Below are positions 37,053-46,413 of a stretch of 64,000 nt of DNA, in pieces. The stretch covers positions 930,001 to 994,000 of the forward strand of contig NC_007511.1 in assembly GCF_000012945.1 (NCBI RefSeq), read 5' to 3'. The notes beneath the pieces were generated by a model. That model was given only the letters and a program-made list of their open reading frames with translations, ran no database searches and was not told where the DNA came from. The translations under genes were made by a program, and so were the position numbers. The stretch comes from Burkholderia lata (GTDB lineage Bacteria; Pseudomonadota; Gammaproteobacteria; Burkholderiales; Burkholderiaceae). Positions within the stretch are counted from its first letter, which is position 1. Each line of letters begins with the position of its first letter.

Positions 37053-37400
37053 TCACTGATCGAGGCAGCGCATGCAGCGCCGCTTCGCGTCGCTCGATGG
37101 CAGGCCGCGGCACATCGTCATCACGGGCCGTGCATGGCACGACGGCGGATCGGCGGAGGCTGCCGGCGACGCCATCCGGCGCGCGCGATCGGGCGGCGTG
37201 GTCGCGGCGGCATCCATGCGTCGCTGGCGTGCAGGCGGCGCGTCGCGCCCGGCGCTGCCTTCGTCAGGATTGCCCGACGTCATCGACGCGACGTGCAGCG
37301 TGTTGTCATTCGTTGCACGAGCAACGGGCGACGCCGCACACGCGAGCGCGGCCAGCGCGGTCAGGCAGGCGGCGACGGTTCGCGAAGCGCGCATGTTCAT
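37053..37400 (-). CDS. Small exported protein of unknown function
   Basis: 115 aa from the ATG at 37400 (MNMRASRTVAACLTALAALA). Signal peptide ends near 'SPVARAT'. The mature part is Ala/Pro/Arg-rich and low in structure, with four Cys in the last 35 residues ('SCHARPVMTMC', 'RRCMRCLDQ'). No family recognised. Converges with asnB. The composition is not strongly protein-like, so it may be a minor or non-functional frame. Confidence 0.4.
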   Translation of the reverse strand: MNMRASRTVAACLTALAALACAASPVARATNDNTLHVASMTSGNPDEGSAGRDAPPARQRRMDAAATTPPDRARRMASPAASADPPSCHARPVMTMCRGLPSSDAKRRCMRCLDQ

Positions 37401-37576
37401 ATCCGTTCCATACGTTTCGGTGCCGGCGGCGCGGAGCGCGCGCGGCTGCTGCGTCGATTGTAGGGACGGCAATGGCCGTGTGTCACGCCGCAATCCGTAG
37501 TCTCGAACATCGGCGGCGGTGGCCGGAGCGGAAGCGACGAAGCGTGGTGTACGAGGATGCGCGGCCGCCGACGCTC

Positions 37577-37622
37577 AAAAGCTCAAAAGCCCAAAAGCGA
37601 CCGCCGCCCGGAGGCGGCGGTC
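37577..37622 (-). terminator. Intrinsic terminator of the stand-alone wHTH gene
   Basis: On the minus strand, GACCGCCGCC and GGCGGCGGTC (10-bp arms, 4-nt loop; plus 37599-37622) are followed by GCTTTTGGGCTTTT. It lies ~140 bp past the stop of the gene at 37760. The rest of 37401-37759 shows nothing coding. Confidence 0.7.
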
Positions 37623-37759
37623 GGGTCGCGACTGGCTGGCGGGCCGGGCGGCGTGCAGGCCGCGCCCGACGGGCGGGCCGCGACGCGCTGCGGATTGGCG
37701 CAGCGCGGTGGGGGGAGCGTAGCCGGTGCGCCGCGAGCGAGCGGCGCGCGGGCGAATCG

Positions 37760-38158
37760 TCAGGCGTAGTCGGCGGCCATCACGGCCTGCGGTGCCACGC
37801 GCAGGATCGGCGCCGCGTCGTGGCGCTCGACGTGCGTCATCGCCGCACCGAACAGCACCAGGCGATAGCCGACCGCGTAGATCGGGATGATGCGCAGGTT
37901 CTTGTCGTGATCGAGCTGCAGCTTCGAACGGATACGCGAGATATGGGTGTCGAGCGTGCGCGACGACACGCCGAGTTCACGGCCCCACACGGCTTCCTGG
38001 ATTGCCTGCCGCGGCACGATCTTGTTCATGTTGTCGAGCAGGAATTCGACGACGTCGAATTCACGCGGCGTGACATCAATGATCTTGTTGTCGATTTCGA
38101 TCGTGCGGCGCACGAAGTTGATTTTTATGTTGTCGATGTACAGGTATTTGCAATCCAT
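37760..38158 (-). CDS. Stand-alone OmpR/PhoB-type winged-helix DNA-binding protein
   Basis: 132 aa. The whole protein is a Trans_reg_C domain: 'IIDVTPREFDVVEFLLDNMNKIVPRQAIQEAVWGRE' then 'SSRTLDTHISRIRSKLQLDHDKNLRIIPIYAVGYRLVL'. The receiver domain that normally precedes this in response regulators is absent, and no kinase gene is nearby. The N-terminal 25 residues are rich in Ile, Asn and Lys, unusual for this genome. A short tail follows the domain. It may act constitutively or through a partner protein. Confidence 0.82.
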   Translation of the reverse strand: MDCKYLYIDNIKINFVRRTIEIDNKIIDVTPREFDVVEFLLDNMNKIVPRQAIQEAVWGRELGVSSRTLDTHISRIRSKLQLDHDKNLRIIPIYAVGYRLVLFGAAMTHVERHDAAPILRVAPQAVMAADYA

Positions 38159-38349
38159 GGTGGCCCTCGCATGTCCATAAAGGAGTGTTTGCGGGACCTA
38201 TGTTGCAACTTCCGGGCCAGGGACAGGATCGTCAGTAATCGAAAGCCGACGGCACCGCCGCAGGCGGCGCGGCAGCCTTGAATTTAAAAGAATTTTTAAC
38301 GGGAGGCGCGCGGCGGACAAAAAAGGGGCCGGGGCAACGGTGAAGGATT

Positions 38350-38399
38350 GTTACGTAGCATCGGCGGGCGACGTTACGGGCGTTACGTCCGACGTAACG
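38350..38399. promoter_or_regulatory. Cluster of GTTACG elements with an inverted repeat
   Basis: GTTACG occurs at 38350, 38373 and 38382. The last forms a perfect inverted repeat CGTTACGT-ccg-ACGTAACG (38381-38399). It lies ~200 bp upstream of the stand-alone wHTH gene and ~190 bp before fic. OmpR-type proteins bind repeated hexamers, so this is a candidate site for that protein. Confidence 0.4.
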
Positions 38400-38465
38400 T
38401 GCGGGGGTAGGCGGGAACTGCATGGGTTACACACTCGCAGCGCGAGTAGGAAGTCGGGTAAATGA

Positions 38466-38579
38466 AACCCTACATGGAACCCTACATTCAACCCTACTCA
38501 TTCAATGGGAAAGTTTATATAAATCATCAACATAAGTGAATATAATTGCCGACAACGAACCCTACATTGAACCCGACAG
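38466..38579 (+). repeat. Phased AACCCTACAT repeats around the fic promoter
   Basis: Two clusters with 12-bp periodicity: AACCCTACAT at 38466 and 38478 plus AACCCTACT at 38490; then AACCCTACAT at 38558 and the variant AACCCGACAG at 38570. Between them the DNA is AT-rich and holds TATAAT at 38541. The second cluster sits between the -10 box and the fic ATG (38586). This layout fits repressor sites that straddle the promoter, perhaps bound by Fic's own winged helix. Confidence 0.65.
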
Positions 38580-38585
38580 CGAAGT

Positions 38586-39788
38586 ATGACCACCGTCGCT
38601 ACCTTCGAACCGCTATTTCCCGAGGATCGCGTACTCGATCCGCTCCTTGAGCAGGCTGCGGAACTCGTCGATTCATCGCATCGGCTGCTTGCCGTACGCG
38701 ATACTCCGCTGGCCACCGCGCTCGTGCCGCAGTTGCGCGCCATGAATTCGTACTACACGAACAAGATCGAAGGGCAGCATACGACGCCCGCCAAGATCGA
38801 GGCTGCGCTGCATCGGGATTATTCGACCGATATTGTCGAGCGTAAGAAACAACGCTTCGCGGTCGCGCATATCGCGACGGAAGCGGCGCTCGAGGAGGAA
38901 TGGCAAACGCTTCCCGTTGCCGCGCTCTTCGAGCCGACACGAATTTCGGCCATTCACGATCGCTTCTTCTCCGGTTTGCCGGTCGATGAACGACTGACCG
39001 GTGAAGGAAAAGCCATCGCCCCTGGCGAATTTCGCCGCTTGGATGTGACAGTGGGGCGTCATCTCGCCCCGGAGCCCGAGATGGTCGAGCCATTGCTTCA
39101 GGCCTGGGCGACACGTTATGCCCGCATTCGAGCCAAAGAGTATCAACTGATCGGCATTGCCTGTTCGCATCATCGCCTGACCTGGGTGCACCCGTTCATG
39201 GATGGCAACGGCCGGGTGGCGCGTCTGCATTCGCATCTCGCACTACGCGCAGCGGACCTGACCCATGGTCTTTGGTCGCCGCTCCGGGGGCTGGCGCGGG
39301 AACACGAACAGTATTACGCGAGGCTGAGCGAGGCCGACCAGACGAGACGCAACGATCTGGACGGCCGGGGCAATCTGTCCCAGGAAGGGCTGGTCAAATT
39401 TGCCCGCTTCTTTCTCGACTGCTGTCTGGACCAGGTCGGTTTCATGGTGAGTATGACGGAGTTCGAGGGGGTGACCGGGCGATTACTGGATCTGCTGCGA
39501 TACCTGGAGGCCAATCCGTGGACCATCAGTTCGGAAAAATCGGTCATCAAACCGGAAGCTGCGGCGCTGGCCATGGAGTTCGTGGCGCTACGCCGAACGG
39601 TCACGCGAGCGGAATTTTCCCAGATGCTCGGTGTGAGCGACGTACTGGCGCGCCGGATCGTCCGTTCGCTGCTGGATTGTGGACTGCTGACTTCGCCGTC
39701 GCATCGCGGTGAACTGTCCTTTGGATTGCCGCTGAGCGGCCTCCGTTTTCTTTTTCCGAGGCTCTGGCCCGAAGTCGACCTGGAGTGA
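38586..39788 (+). CDS. Fic-family protein with C-terminal winged helix
   Basis: 400 aa. Fic motif 'HPFMDGNGRVAR' near residue 202 has the catalytic His and the phosphate loop, so AMP transfer or a related modification is possible. An inhibitory motif TxxxEG ('TNKIEG', near residue 58) marks a class II Fic with self-inhibition by the N-terminal helix. Residues ~310-390 look like a winged helix ('AEFSQMLGVSDVLARRIVRSLLDCGLL'). The neighbourhood is less GC-rich than the rest of the window. No antitoxin gene is adjacent. The phased repeats upstream suggest autoregulation. Confidence 0.88.
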   Translation: MTTVATFEPLFPEDRVLDPLLEQAAELVDSSHRLLAVRDTPLATALVPQLRAMNSYYTNKIEGQHTTPAKIEAALHRDYSTDIVERKKQRFAVAHIATEAALEEEWQTLPVAALFEPTRISAIHDRFFSGLPVDERLTGEGKAIAPGEFRRLDVTVGRHLAPEPEMVEPLLQAWATRYARIRAKEYQLIGIACSHHRLTWVHPFMDGNGRVARLHSHLALRAADLTHGLWSPLRGLAREHEQYYARLSEADQTRRNDLDGRGNLSQEGLVKFARFFLDCCLDQVGFMVSMTEFEGVTGRLLDLLRYLEANPWTISSEKSVIKPEAAALAMEFVALRRTVTRAEFSQMLGVSDVLARRIVRSLLDCGLLTSPSHRGELSFGLPLSGLRFLFPRLWPEVDLE

Positions 39789-39909
39789 GCGTTGCCGGTC
39801 GAGCGCGCCATTGGGCGTTGGTTTTCGTCAGCGTTGCGCTTTCTGCGAGGGGCCGACAATCGCCGGCCGCAAGACGTCTCCGCGCCGCGGCCGGCGTTCC
39901 GCACCTTCG

Positions 39910-42120
39910 TCAAGCCTTCGCGCTGTCCGCCGAATCGAACGGCAGCACGTAATGCCGCTTGCCCGTCGCCGCGAAGATCGCGTTCGCGACCGCCGGCCCG
40001 ACCGGCGCGACGCCCGGCTCGCCGACCCCGGTCGGGGCTTCGGCCGACGGCACGATATGCACCTCGACCTTCGGCATCTCGGCCATCCGCAGCACGTGGT
40101 AGCCGTCGAAGTTGCGCTGCTCGACCTGGCCGTCCTTCAGCGTGATCGCGCTGTGCATCACCGCGCCGAGCCCGAAGCCGATGCCGCCCTCCATCTGCGC
40201 GGCGACGATGTCGGGATTGATCGCGATCCCGCAATCGACCGCGCACACCACGCGCTCGACCTTCACCTTGCCGTCCGCGTCGACCGACACCTCGGCCACT
40301 TGCGCGACATAGCTCTTGAACGCCTCGGCGACCGCGATCCCGCGCCCGCGGCCTTTCGGCAGCGGCTTGGCCGGATCCCAGCCGGCCTTCTGCGCGGCCA
40401 GGTCCAGCACCGCGCGCATGCGCGGCTCCTTCGCGAGCAGGTCGCGGCGGAACGCGTACGGATCCTTGCCGGCGGTGTGCGCGGCTTCGTCGATGAACGC
40501 CTCGACCGCGTACGCCGTGTGCGAGCTGCCGACCACGCGCCACCACAGCACGGGCAGGCCGACCTTGGTGGTGGTGAGCTCGACCGACACGTTCGGCACC
40601 GCGTACGGCAGGTTCGCCGCCCCCTCGACCGAGGTGGCGTCCACGCCGTTCTTTACCATGAACGCCTCGAACGGCGTGCCGGCGAGGATCGACTGGCCGA
40701 CGATCCGGTGGCGCCAGCCGACCAGCTTGCCGTCCGCCGTCAGCCCCGCGTCGAGCTTGTGGAAGTACATCGGCCGGTAGAAGCCGCCCTGGATGTCGTC
40801 CTCGCGCGTCCACTGCAGCTTGACGGGCTTGCCGTCCGCGCCGAGCGCCTTCGCGATCGACACGGCCTCGACCACGTAGTCCGACCACGCGTTCGCGCGC
40901 CGGCCGAAGCTGCCGCCCGCGTATAGCGTGTGGATCTGCACCTGCTCGGGCTTCAGGCCGGCCGTCCTGGCCGCGTTGGCCTGGTCGACCGTCTGGAACT
41001 GGTCGCCGGCCCAGATCTCGCAGCTGTTCGCCGTCAGCTTGACGACCGCGTCGAGCGGTTCCATCGGCGCGTGCGCCAGATACGGGAATTCGTACGTCGC
41101 GCTGATCTTGCGTGCGGCGCCCGTGATCGCCGCATCGGCATCGCCGTCCTTGCGTGCCGACGTGCCCGGCTTGTCGGCGAGCTGCCGGTATTCGTGCATG
41201 ATCTCGTCCGAGCCGCGCTTTTCGGCGTTCGTTTCGTCCCATTCGACCTTCAACGCGTCACGGCCCTGTTTTGCGGCCCAGAAGCCGGTCCCGACGACCG
41301 CGACGCCACCGGGCACCTGCACGACCGACACGACACCCGGCACGGCCTTGGCGTCCGTCGCGTCGAACGACTTCACCTTCGCGCCGAAGCGCGGCGGGCG
41401 CTGCAGCAGCGCGACGCGCATGCCGGGGAAGGTCGTGTCGAGCGTGAAATGCGCGGTACCGTTCGATTTGGCCGACGCGTCGACGCGCGGAATCCGGTGA
41501 CCGATCAGCTTGAAATCGGCCGGCTGCTTCAACGCGACCTTGTCGGGCACCGGCAGCTTCGATGCATCGGCGACGAGCGTGCCGTACGCGGCCGTCTTGC
41601 CGCTCTTCGCATGCGTGACGACGCCATTGGCCGTCGTCAGCTCGCTCGCCGGCACTTTCCAGCGGGCCGCCGCGGCCGAGACCAGCATCGCGCGAGCCTT
41701 GCCGCCCGCCTCGCGCAGTTGCTGCCACGAGTTCGACATGGCCGAGCTGCCGCCCGTACCCTGCATCGTGCCGAACGCGAGGTTCGCGTAGCGTTTCGCA
41801 TCGGCGGGCGCGCTTTCGACGCGTACGTGCGACCAGTCGGCGTCGAGCTCCTCGGCGACGATCGTCGCGATGCCTGTATACGCGCCCTGGCCCAGCTCGA
41901 CGTGCTTCGCGATGACCGTGACGGCGCCGTCGGGCGTGATGCGCAGGAATGCGTTCGGCGCGAAGTCGGCGGCGGGTGGGGTCGCCGCCAGCGCGCGACG
42001 GCCGAGGCCGGCCCATTCGAAGCCGATGGTCAGGCTGACGGCGGCCGCGGCGCCGGCGGCTTTCAGGAACGTGCGGCGCGATGGACGCACCGAACCGGTG
42101 TTGTCGAGTTCGATCGTCAT
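39910..42120 (-). CDS. Molybdopterin-binding oxidoreductase, isoquinoline 1-oxidoreductase beta type
   Basis: 736 aa from the ATG at 42120. Tat signal 'RRTFLKAAG' near residue 15 sends the folded enzyme to the periplasm. Xanthine-oxidase-family large subunit of the IorB kind: '[38 protein letters not shown]', '[16 protein letters not shown]', '[15 protein letters not shown]', and near the C-terminus '[25 protein letters not shown]', which holds the conserved active-site Glu. Works with the 2Fe-2S subunit encoded just upstream (2 bp gap). Members oxidise N-heterocycles or aldehydes, passing electrons to a cytochrome. Confidence 0.9.
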   Translation of the reverse strand: MTIELDNTGSVRPSRRTFLKAAGAAAAVSLTIGFEWAGLGRRALAATPPAADFAPNAFLRITPDGAVTVIAKHVELGQGAYTGIATIVAEELDADWSHVRVESAPADAKRYANLAFGTMQGTGGSSAMSNSWQQLREAGGKARAMLVSAAAARWKVPASELTTANGVVTHAKSGKTAAYGTLVADASKLPVPDKVALKQPADFKLIGHRIPRVDASAKSNGTAHFTLDTTFPGMRVALLQRPPRFGAKVKSFDATDAKAVPGVVSVVQVPGGVAVVGTGFWAAKQGRDALKVEWDETNAEKRGSDEIMHEYRQLADKPGTSARKDGDADAAITGAARKISATYEFPYLAHAPMEPLDAVVKLTANSCEIWAGDQFQTVDQANAARTAGLKPEQVQIHTLYAGGSFGRRANAWSDYVVEAVSIAKALGADGKPVKLQWTREDDIQGGFYRPMYFHKLDAGLTADGKLVGWRHRIVGQSILAGTPFEAFMVKNGVDATSVEGAANLPYAVPNVSVELTTTKVGLPVLWWRVVGSSHTAYAVEAFIDEAAHTAGKDPYAFRRDLLAKEPRMRAVLDLAAQKAGWDPAKPLPKGRGRGIAVAEAFKSYVAQVAEVSVDADGKVKVERVVCAVDCGIAINPDIVAAQMEGGIGFGLGAVMHSAITLKDGQVEQRNFDGYHVLRMAEMPKVEVHIVPSAEAPTGVGEPGVAPVGPAVANAIFAATGKRHYVLPFDSADSAKA

Positions 42121-42122
42121 GG

Positions 42123-42584
42123 TCAGGCTCCCAGCGTCGCGGCCGCGTCGTGGATCGCCGCCCGAATGCGGGCGTAGGTCGCACAGCGGCACAGGTTGCC
42201 GTTCATCGCGGCGTCGATGTCCGCGTCGGTCGGCTTCGGGTTCTGTTCGAGCAGCGCGGTGGCCGACATGATCTGGCCGGACTGGCAGTAGCCGCACTGC
42301 GGCACCTGCAGCTTGACCCAGGCGGCCTGCACGGCGTGCGCGGGCTTGCTCTGCAGGCCTTCGATCGTCGTGATGTGCTTGCCCGCGATGCCGGCGAGCG
42401 GCAGCACGCACGAGCGGACGGCCTGGCCTTCGAGATGCACGGTGCACGCGCCGCACTGCGCCATGCCGCAGCCGAACTTCGTGCCGGTCAGTCCCGCGTG
42501 TTCGCGAATCGCCCAGAGGACGGGCATCGACGGATCGGCATCGAGCGTGACGTTCTTGCCGTTCAGGACAAACGAGGTAGGCAT
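42123..42584 (-). CDS. 2Fe-2S subunit of the molybdo-oxidoreductase
   Basis: 153 aa, IorA type. The plant-type cluster ligands are '[21 protein letters not shown]', and the second cluster is held by 'CGYCQSGQ' and '[11 protein letters not shown]'. It transfers electrons from the molybdenum subunit encoded downstream. First gene of the operon; the AraC gene and a direct-repeat operator lie upstream in the divergent direction. Confidence 0.92.
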   Translation of the reverse strand: MPTSFVLNGKNVTLDADPSMPVLWAIREHAGLTGTKFGCGMAQCGACTVHLEGQAVRSCVLPLAGIAGKHITTIEGLQSKPAHAVQAAWVKLQVPQCGYCQSGQIMSATALLEQNPKPTDADIDAAMNGNLCRCATYARIRAAIHDAAATLGA

Positions 42585-42665
42585 TTTGATTGTCTCCGTG
42601 GGGAAAACCCGGCATGCGCCCGGTTAGCGGGCAGTGTGCGCGAGCAGCCGATTTTTGCGTCTACC

Positions 42666-42699
42666 CAATCCTGCAAATTTATTGAACAATCCTGCAAAT
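42666..42699. promoter_or_regulatory. Direct-repeat operator between iorAB-like operon and AraC gene
   Basis: CAATCCTGCAAAT occurs at 42666-42678 and again, identically, at 42687-42699. The 21-bp step is two helical turns, the spacing expected for an AraC-family dimer binding direct half-sites. It lies in the divergent promoter region. Confidence 0.7.
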
Positions 42700-42765
42700 C
42701 CCCGGCAGGTCGCGGGTGGTTTCGCTATGCTCCCGCGACATGAGGAAATCTATCGAGGACGCGTC

Positions 42766-43689
42766 ATGGACATGACCGATATCGTGACGTCGCGCGAATC
42801 CGGGCGGCGCGAGCTGGCGATGCTGATCAGCCGCTTCGCACCGGCGGACGGCTCGCATTCGACGGCCGTGCCGGGTTTGATGCTGCACCGGCACACGCGC
42901 CCGGTCGATATGGGCTGCGGCGTGTCGCGGGCCGCACTCGTGATTGCCGCACAGGGCGCGAAGCGCGTGATCGTGGCCGGCCAGGCTTACGAGTACGACG
43001 CGCAGAATTGCCTGATTACATCGATCGACTTGCCAATCCTGTCGCGCGTGACGCGCGCGTCGCCGGACGCGCCGTACCTGTGCCTGTCGCTGACGCTCGA
43101 TCCGCAGCGCATCGTCGAGCTCGCGGCCGAGATGCGGTTGCCCGAACCCGATGCGGGCCCCGAAGGCGAGGGGATCGCGCTCGCCGAACTGACGCCGCCG
43201 CTGCTCGATGCTGCGCTGCGGCTGATGCGGCTGCTCGATACGCCGGCCGACATTGCGGTCGTCGCGCCGCTGATCGAAAAGGAACTGCTGTACCGGCTGA
43301 TGACGAGCGGGCAGGGCACGCGGCTGCGGCACATGGCGATCGCGGGCAGCCAGACGCACCGGATCGCACGCGCGATCGAATGGATTCGCGACCACTTCGC
43401 GGAGCCGATGCGCGTCGAGTCGCTCGCGCAGGCGGTCAACATGAGCGTGTCGTCGCTGCACCATCATTTCAAGCACGTGACGACGCTGAGCCCGCTGCAG
43501 TACCAGAAGCAGCTGCGGCTGCACGAGGCGCGGCGGTTGCTGCTGCGGCAGGGCGGCGATGTCGGGTCGGTGGCCGCCGTCGTCGGCTATGAAAGCGCGT
43601 CGCAGTTCAGCCGCGAATACAGCCGGCTGTTCGGCGCGCCGCCGATGCGCGACGTCGTGCAGTTGCGGAAGAAGGAACTGCTCGGCTGA
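42766..43689 (+). CDS. AraC-family regulator (AraC_N type)
   Basis: 307 aa from the ATG at 42766 with GAGG upstream (an in-frame ATG at 42727 is possible). N-terminal AraC_N domain: 'HTRPVDMGCGVSRAALVIAAQGAKRVIVAGQAYEYDAQNCLITSIDLPI'. C-terminal double HTH: 'MSVSSLHHHFKHVTTLSPLQYQKQLRLHEARRLL' and 'VGYESASQFSREYSRLFG'. Divergent from the molybdo-oxidoreductase operon, a pairing common for AraC_N proteins and alcohol or aldehyde oxidising enzymes. Probably activated by the enzyme's substrate. Confidence 0.88.
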   Translation: MDMTDIVTSRESGRRELAMLISRFAPADGSHSTAVPGLMLHRHTRPVDMGCGVSRAALVIAAQGAKRVIVAGQAYEYDAQNCLITSIDLPILSRVTRASPDAPYLCLSLTLDPQRIVELAAEMRLPEPDAGPEGEGIALAELTPPLLDAALRLMRLLDTPADIAVVAPLIEKELLYRLMTSGQGTRLRHMAIAGSQTHRIARAIEWIRDHFAEPMRVESLAQAVNMSVSSLHHHFKHVTTLSPLQYQKQLRLHEARRLLLRQGGDVGSVAAVVGYESASQFSREYSRLFGAPPMRDVVQLRKKELLG

Positions 43690-43726
43690 CGGCGCACCGC
43701 CGACGCGCCGTCGTTCACCGCGCATT

Positions 43727-46387
43727 TCACCTGGCGACCACCGTCGTCTGCAGGAACGCCGGCGCGATCCGCCAGTCTGGCACGTAATGCGCCGGCCACG
43801 CGCCGGGCGTATCGACCGCGTTGAAATACACCACGGCCTTCAGCAGCGGATAGCGCCACAGCGACCGCTGGAATTCGTCGAGTTCCTCGCGCTTGCGCGA
43901 ATTCGATCCGTCGATGCCCAACTCGGTGACCATCACCGGCAGCCCGTAGTCGGTCACCCGCTCGTACTTGGTCCGCAGGATGCTCGCGGCGGACGCGTGG
44001 CCGCCGGCCGGCCAGATCGCGCAGCGCGGGCAGTCGAACACGGACAGGCCGACATCGTCCACATAGCTGCGGCCCGGGAAATAGTCGTCGAGGTTCCGGT
44101 TGCCGGCCGGCGACCACACGAAGCGGATCTGGTTGGTCATCGTGCGGCAGGTGGTCACGACCCGCCGGTACGCATCCACGTAGGCCGACGCATCGCCGAT
44201 GGCCCACGGGTAGCGTCCGGTGTCGGCCTCCATCTCGTGGCCCCAGCGCACGAACACGGGGCCCTTCAACGCGGCGAGCGCCGAGCAGGCGGCCGCGATC
44301 CGCGCGTCGTAGCGCCCGTGCGCGATATCCTCGAGCAGTGCGCCTTGCCGCGTGTCGCCGGCCGCCCAGGGCTCGATGGTCAGCATCAGTGAGCGGTTGC
44401 GCGCCTGCGCGCTCCGGTACGCATCGTCGATTTCCGCGCGGACGTCGGGCGCGTTCCACGACACGAACACATGGTCGAACGCGAGATCCCGATCGGCCGC
44501 GAGCGTCTGCTCGGGATCGTAGGCGCCGAGTTCGGGCTGCTTCACCGGTTCGCCCGGCACGGGCGCGACCACGGCCGGCAAACCCGAGCGCCACATCATC
44601 GCCTGCCAGCCTTTCGGCGCGCGCAGCCCGATACCCGACAACAGTATCGCGAGCGCGAACACGAACAGCGCGTTGCGCACGGGCAGGCGGCTGAAGAACA
44701 TCTGCCTGAATGCCGACCACTCGAGCCCTTGCTCCCTGCCGTGATTCACGGTGACGACGGCCGCGATCACGAGATACAGGATGCTCGTCAGCGTCGAGAA
44801 CAGATAGAAGCCGGCCGCGTTGCGCGGATTCTCGACCGTGACCACGGGCAGGCTGCAGAACAGCGAGATCAGCAGATACGGGGCAACCACGCGCAGCGGC
44901 GCGTCCTGTTCGATCGTGCCGCCTTTCGGCGTGACCTTGAACGGAAATTCCTTCCCGCGCACGCAGTCGAACACCGCCGATGCGCAGCCGAGCACGACCC
45001 ACGGCCAGCGCGCGAACACGAACGACAGCCCTTCCCACGACAGCAGTTTCGTATTCAGCGGCCGGCACGACTGGGTCGAATGCGTGGCCCAGGTCACGAC
45101 GCACAGGATCAGCACGGTCAGCGGCAGCGCGTAGGTGAGATACGTGAGGTAGTCGACGTGTGCCCACACGCGGCCGGTAAGCAGCGCGACGACCGGAATC
45201 ACGACGCTGCCGGCCATCGCGAGCGCGCATAGCGGGTACCACAGCTGGCAGAACAGGAACTGCGCCTTCAGCCTCAGCGGCAGCCCCATGAAATAGTGGC
45301 GCGTGTAGCGCAGCATGATGATCATCACGCTCTTGGACCACTGGAATTCCTGCGTGGCCAGGTCGCCGAACGTGCGCGGCCCTTCGCCGTTCGCGATCGC
45401 GTTCAGCGCATGCATGCCGCGCCAGCCCTTCGAATTGAAGATCATCGTGGTCGAGTGATCCTCGGCGAGCTCGGGCCCGAGCCCGCCGATCTCGCGCAGC
45501 GCGCGGCAGCGCACCGCATAGTGCGAGCCGATGCACAGCGGCGCGAGGCCGCTCGCGTAGCCGGCCTGCATCGTGCCGTGCAGCGGCCCCTCGACGTTCA
45601 CGCGCCCGCGTGCGCTCCAGCTCCCGGCCGCGTTGCTGTCGCAGATGCTCGGCGCCGACACGTAGCCGACTGCCGGATCGACGAACGGCCGCAGCATCTC
45701 CTCGAGATAGGTGCGGGTCGGCACGTGGTCGGCATCGAGCTGCGACACGAAATCGTAGTTGTCGTACCCGTACATGTCGTAGAAGTACGCGAGATTGCCT
45801 TCCTTGCACTTGGTGCGGCGCGGCCAGCTCGTCCGGTGGTACGCGGCAATGCCGCGCCGCGTCGACACGAACACGCCGTGCTCGCGGCACCAGTCGAGCG
45901 TCTCGGGCGACGGGTCTTCATCGGCGAGCCACGTATCGTGCGGGTAGGTCTGGTCGAGCATCGCGAGCAGCGTCGTGCGCACGATGTCGAACGGCTCGGA
46001 CGGCGCCTTGGTGACGACCATCGCGACGCGCCAGTCGCGCGGCACCGGCAGCGCGGGATTCGGCACGACCGCCGAGCGGATGATGAAGATGAAGTAGCCG
46101 GGAATGAAGGTGGTCCAGAACAGCACGAAGCAGTTGACGCCGAAGCGGAACGCGTCGACGTAGTGCTCGTCGCGCAACCACCAGCGCCAGAAGATGCCCA
46201 GCGCGACGAACCAGCACAGCGCGAGGATGTGGAAGACGATCTTGCTCCCGCTGTCCATCAACGGGACGAGGAGCGGGACGTCCGCGTTCATCGAGGCGGT
46301 GCGATCCGCTTCAGCGTCGGTGGTCTCGGTGGTGTCGGCGGTATCCGGCGCAGGGCCGCCGGCAAGCGACGCAACCAGCTTCTTCAT
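43727..46387 (-). CDS. Membrane glycosyltransferase 2 fused to GH26-like hydrolase
   Basis: 886 aa. Two N-terminal helices, then a cellulose-synthase-like GT2: 'DQTYPHDTWLADEDPSPETL', DxD in 'SQLDADHVP', 'ELAEDHSTT', and 'QEFQWSKS' in place of QxxRW. More helices follow to about residue 590. The C-terminal ~270 residues look like GH26: 'FVRWGHEMEADTGRYPW' carries the acid/base Glu, 'VMVTELGIDGS' the nucleophile Glu. A synthase joined to a beta-glycan hydrolase suggests that chains are cut or trimmed as they leave the membrane. Last gene of the sugar operon with ugd, an epimerase and uxs. Confidence 0.85.
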   Translation of the reverse strand: MKKLVASLAGGPAPDTADTTETTDAEADRTASMNADVPLLVPLMDSGSKIVFHILALCWFVALGIFWRWWLRDEHYVDAFRFGVNCFVLFWTTFIPGYFIFIIRSAVVPNPALPVPRDWRVAMVVTKAPSEPFDIVRTTLLAMLDQTYPHDTWLADEDPSPETLDWCREHGVFVSTRRGIAAYHRTSWPRRTKCKEGNLAYFYDMYGYDNYDFVSQLDADHVPTRTYLEEMLRPFVDPAVGYVSAPSICDSNAAGSWSARGRVNVEGPLHGTMQAGYASGLAPLCIGSHYAVRCRALREIGGLGPELAEDHSTTMIFNSKGWRGMHALNAIANGEGPRTFGDLATQEFQWSKSVMIIMLRYTRHYFMGLPLRLKAQFLFCQLWYPLCALAMAGSVVIPVVALLTGRVWAHVDYLTYLTYALPLTVLILCVVTWATHSTQSCRPLNTKLLSWEGLSFVFARWPWVVLGCASAVFDCVRGKEFPFKVTPKGGTIEQDAPLRVVAPYLLISLFCSLPVVTVENPRNAAGFYLFSTLTSILYLVIAAVVTVNHGREQGLEWSAFRQMFFSRLPVRNALFVFALAILLSGIGLRAPKGWQAMMWRSGLPAVVAPVPGEPVKQPELGAYDPEQTLAADRDLAFDHVFVSWNAPDVRAEIDDAYRSAQARNRSLMLTIEPWAAGDTRQGALLEDIAHGRYDARIAAACSALAALKGPVFVRWGHEMEADTGRYPWAIGDASAYVDAYRRVVTTCRTMTNQIRFVWSPAGNRNLDDYFPGRSYVDDVGLSVFDCPRCAIWPAGGHASAASILRTKYERVTDYGLPVMVTELGIDGSNSRKREELDEFQRSLWRYPLLKAVVYFNAVDTPGAWPAHYVPDWRIAPAFLQTTVVAR

Positions 46388-46413
46388 GGTGTTCTCCCGT
46401 CAAGGTCAGATCA

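Noticed and set aside
38466..38579. Possible short CRISPR array
   Set aside because: Repeats are 10 bp with 2-bp gaps, no spacers of constant length, no cas genes; they look like protein-binding sites.
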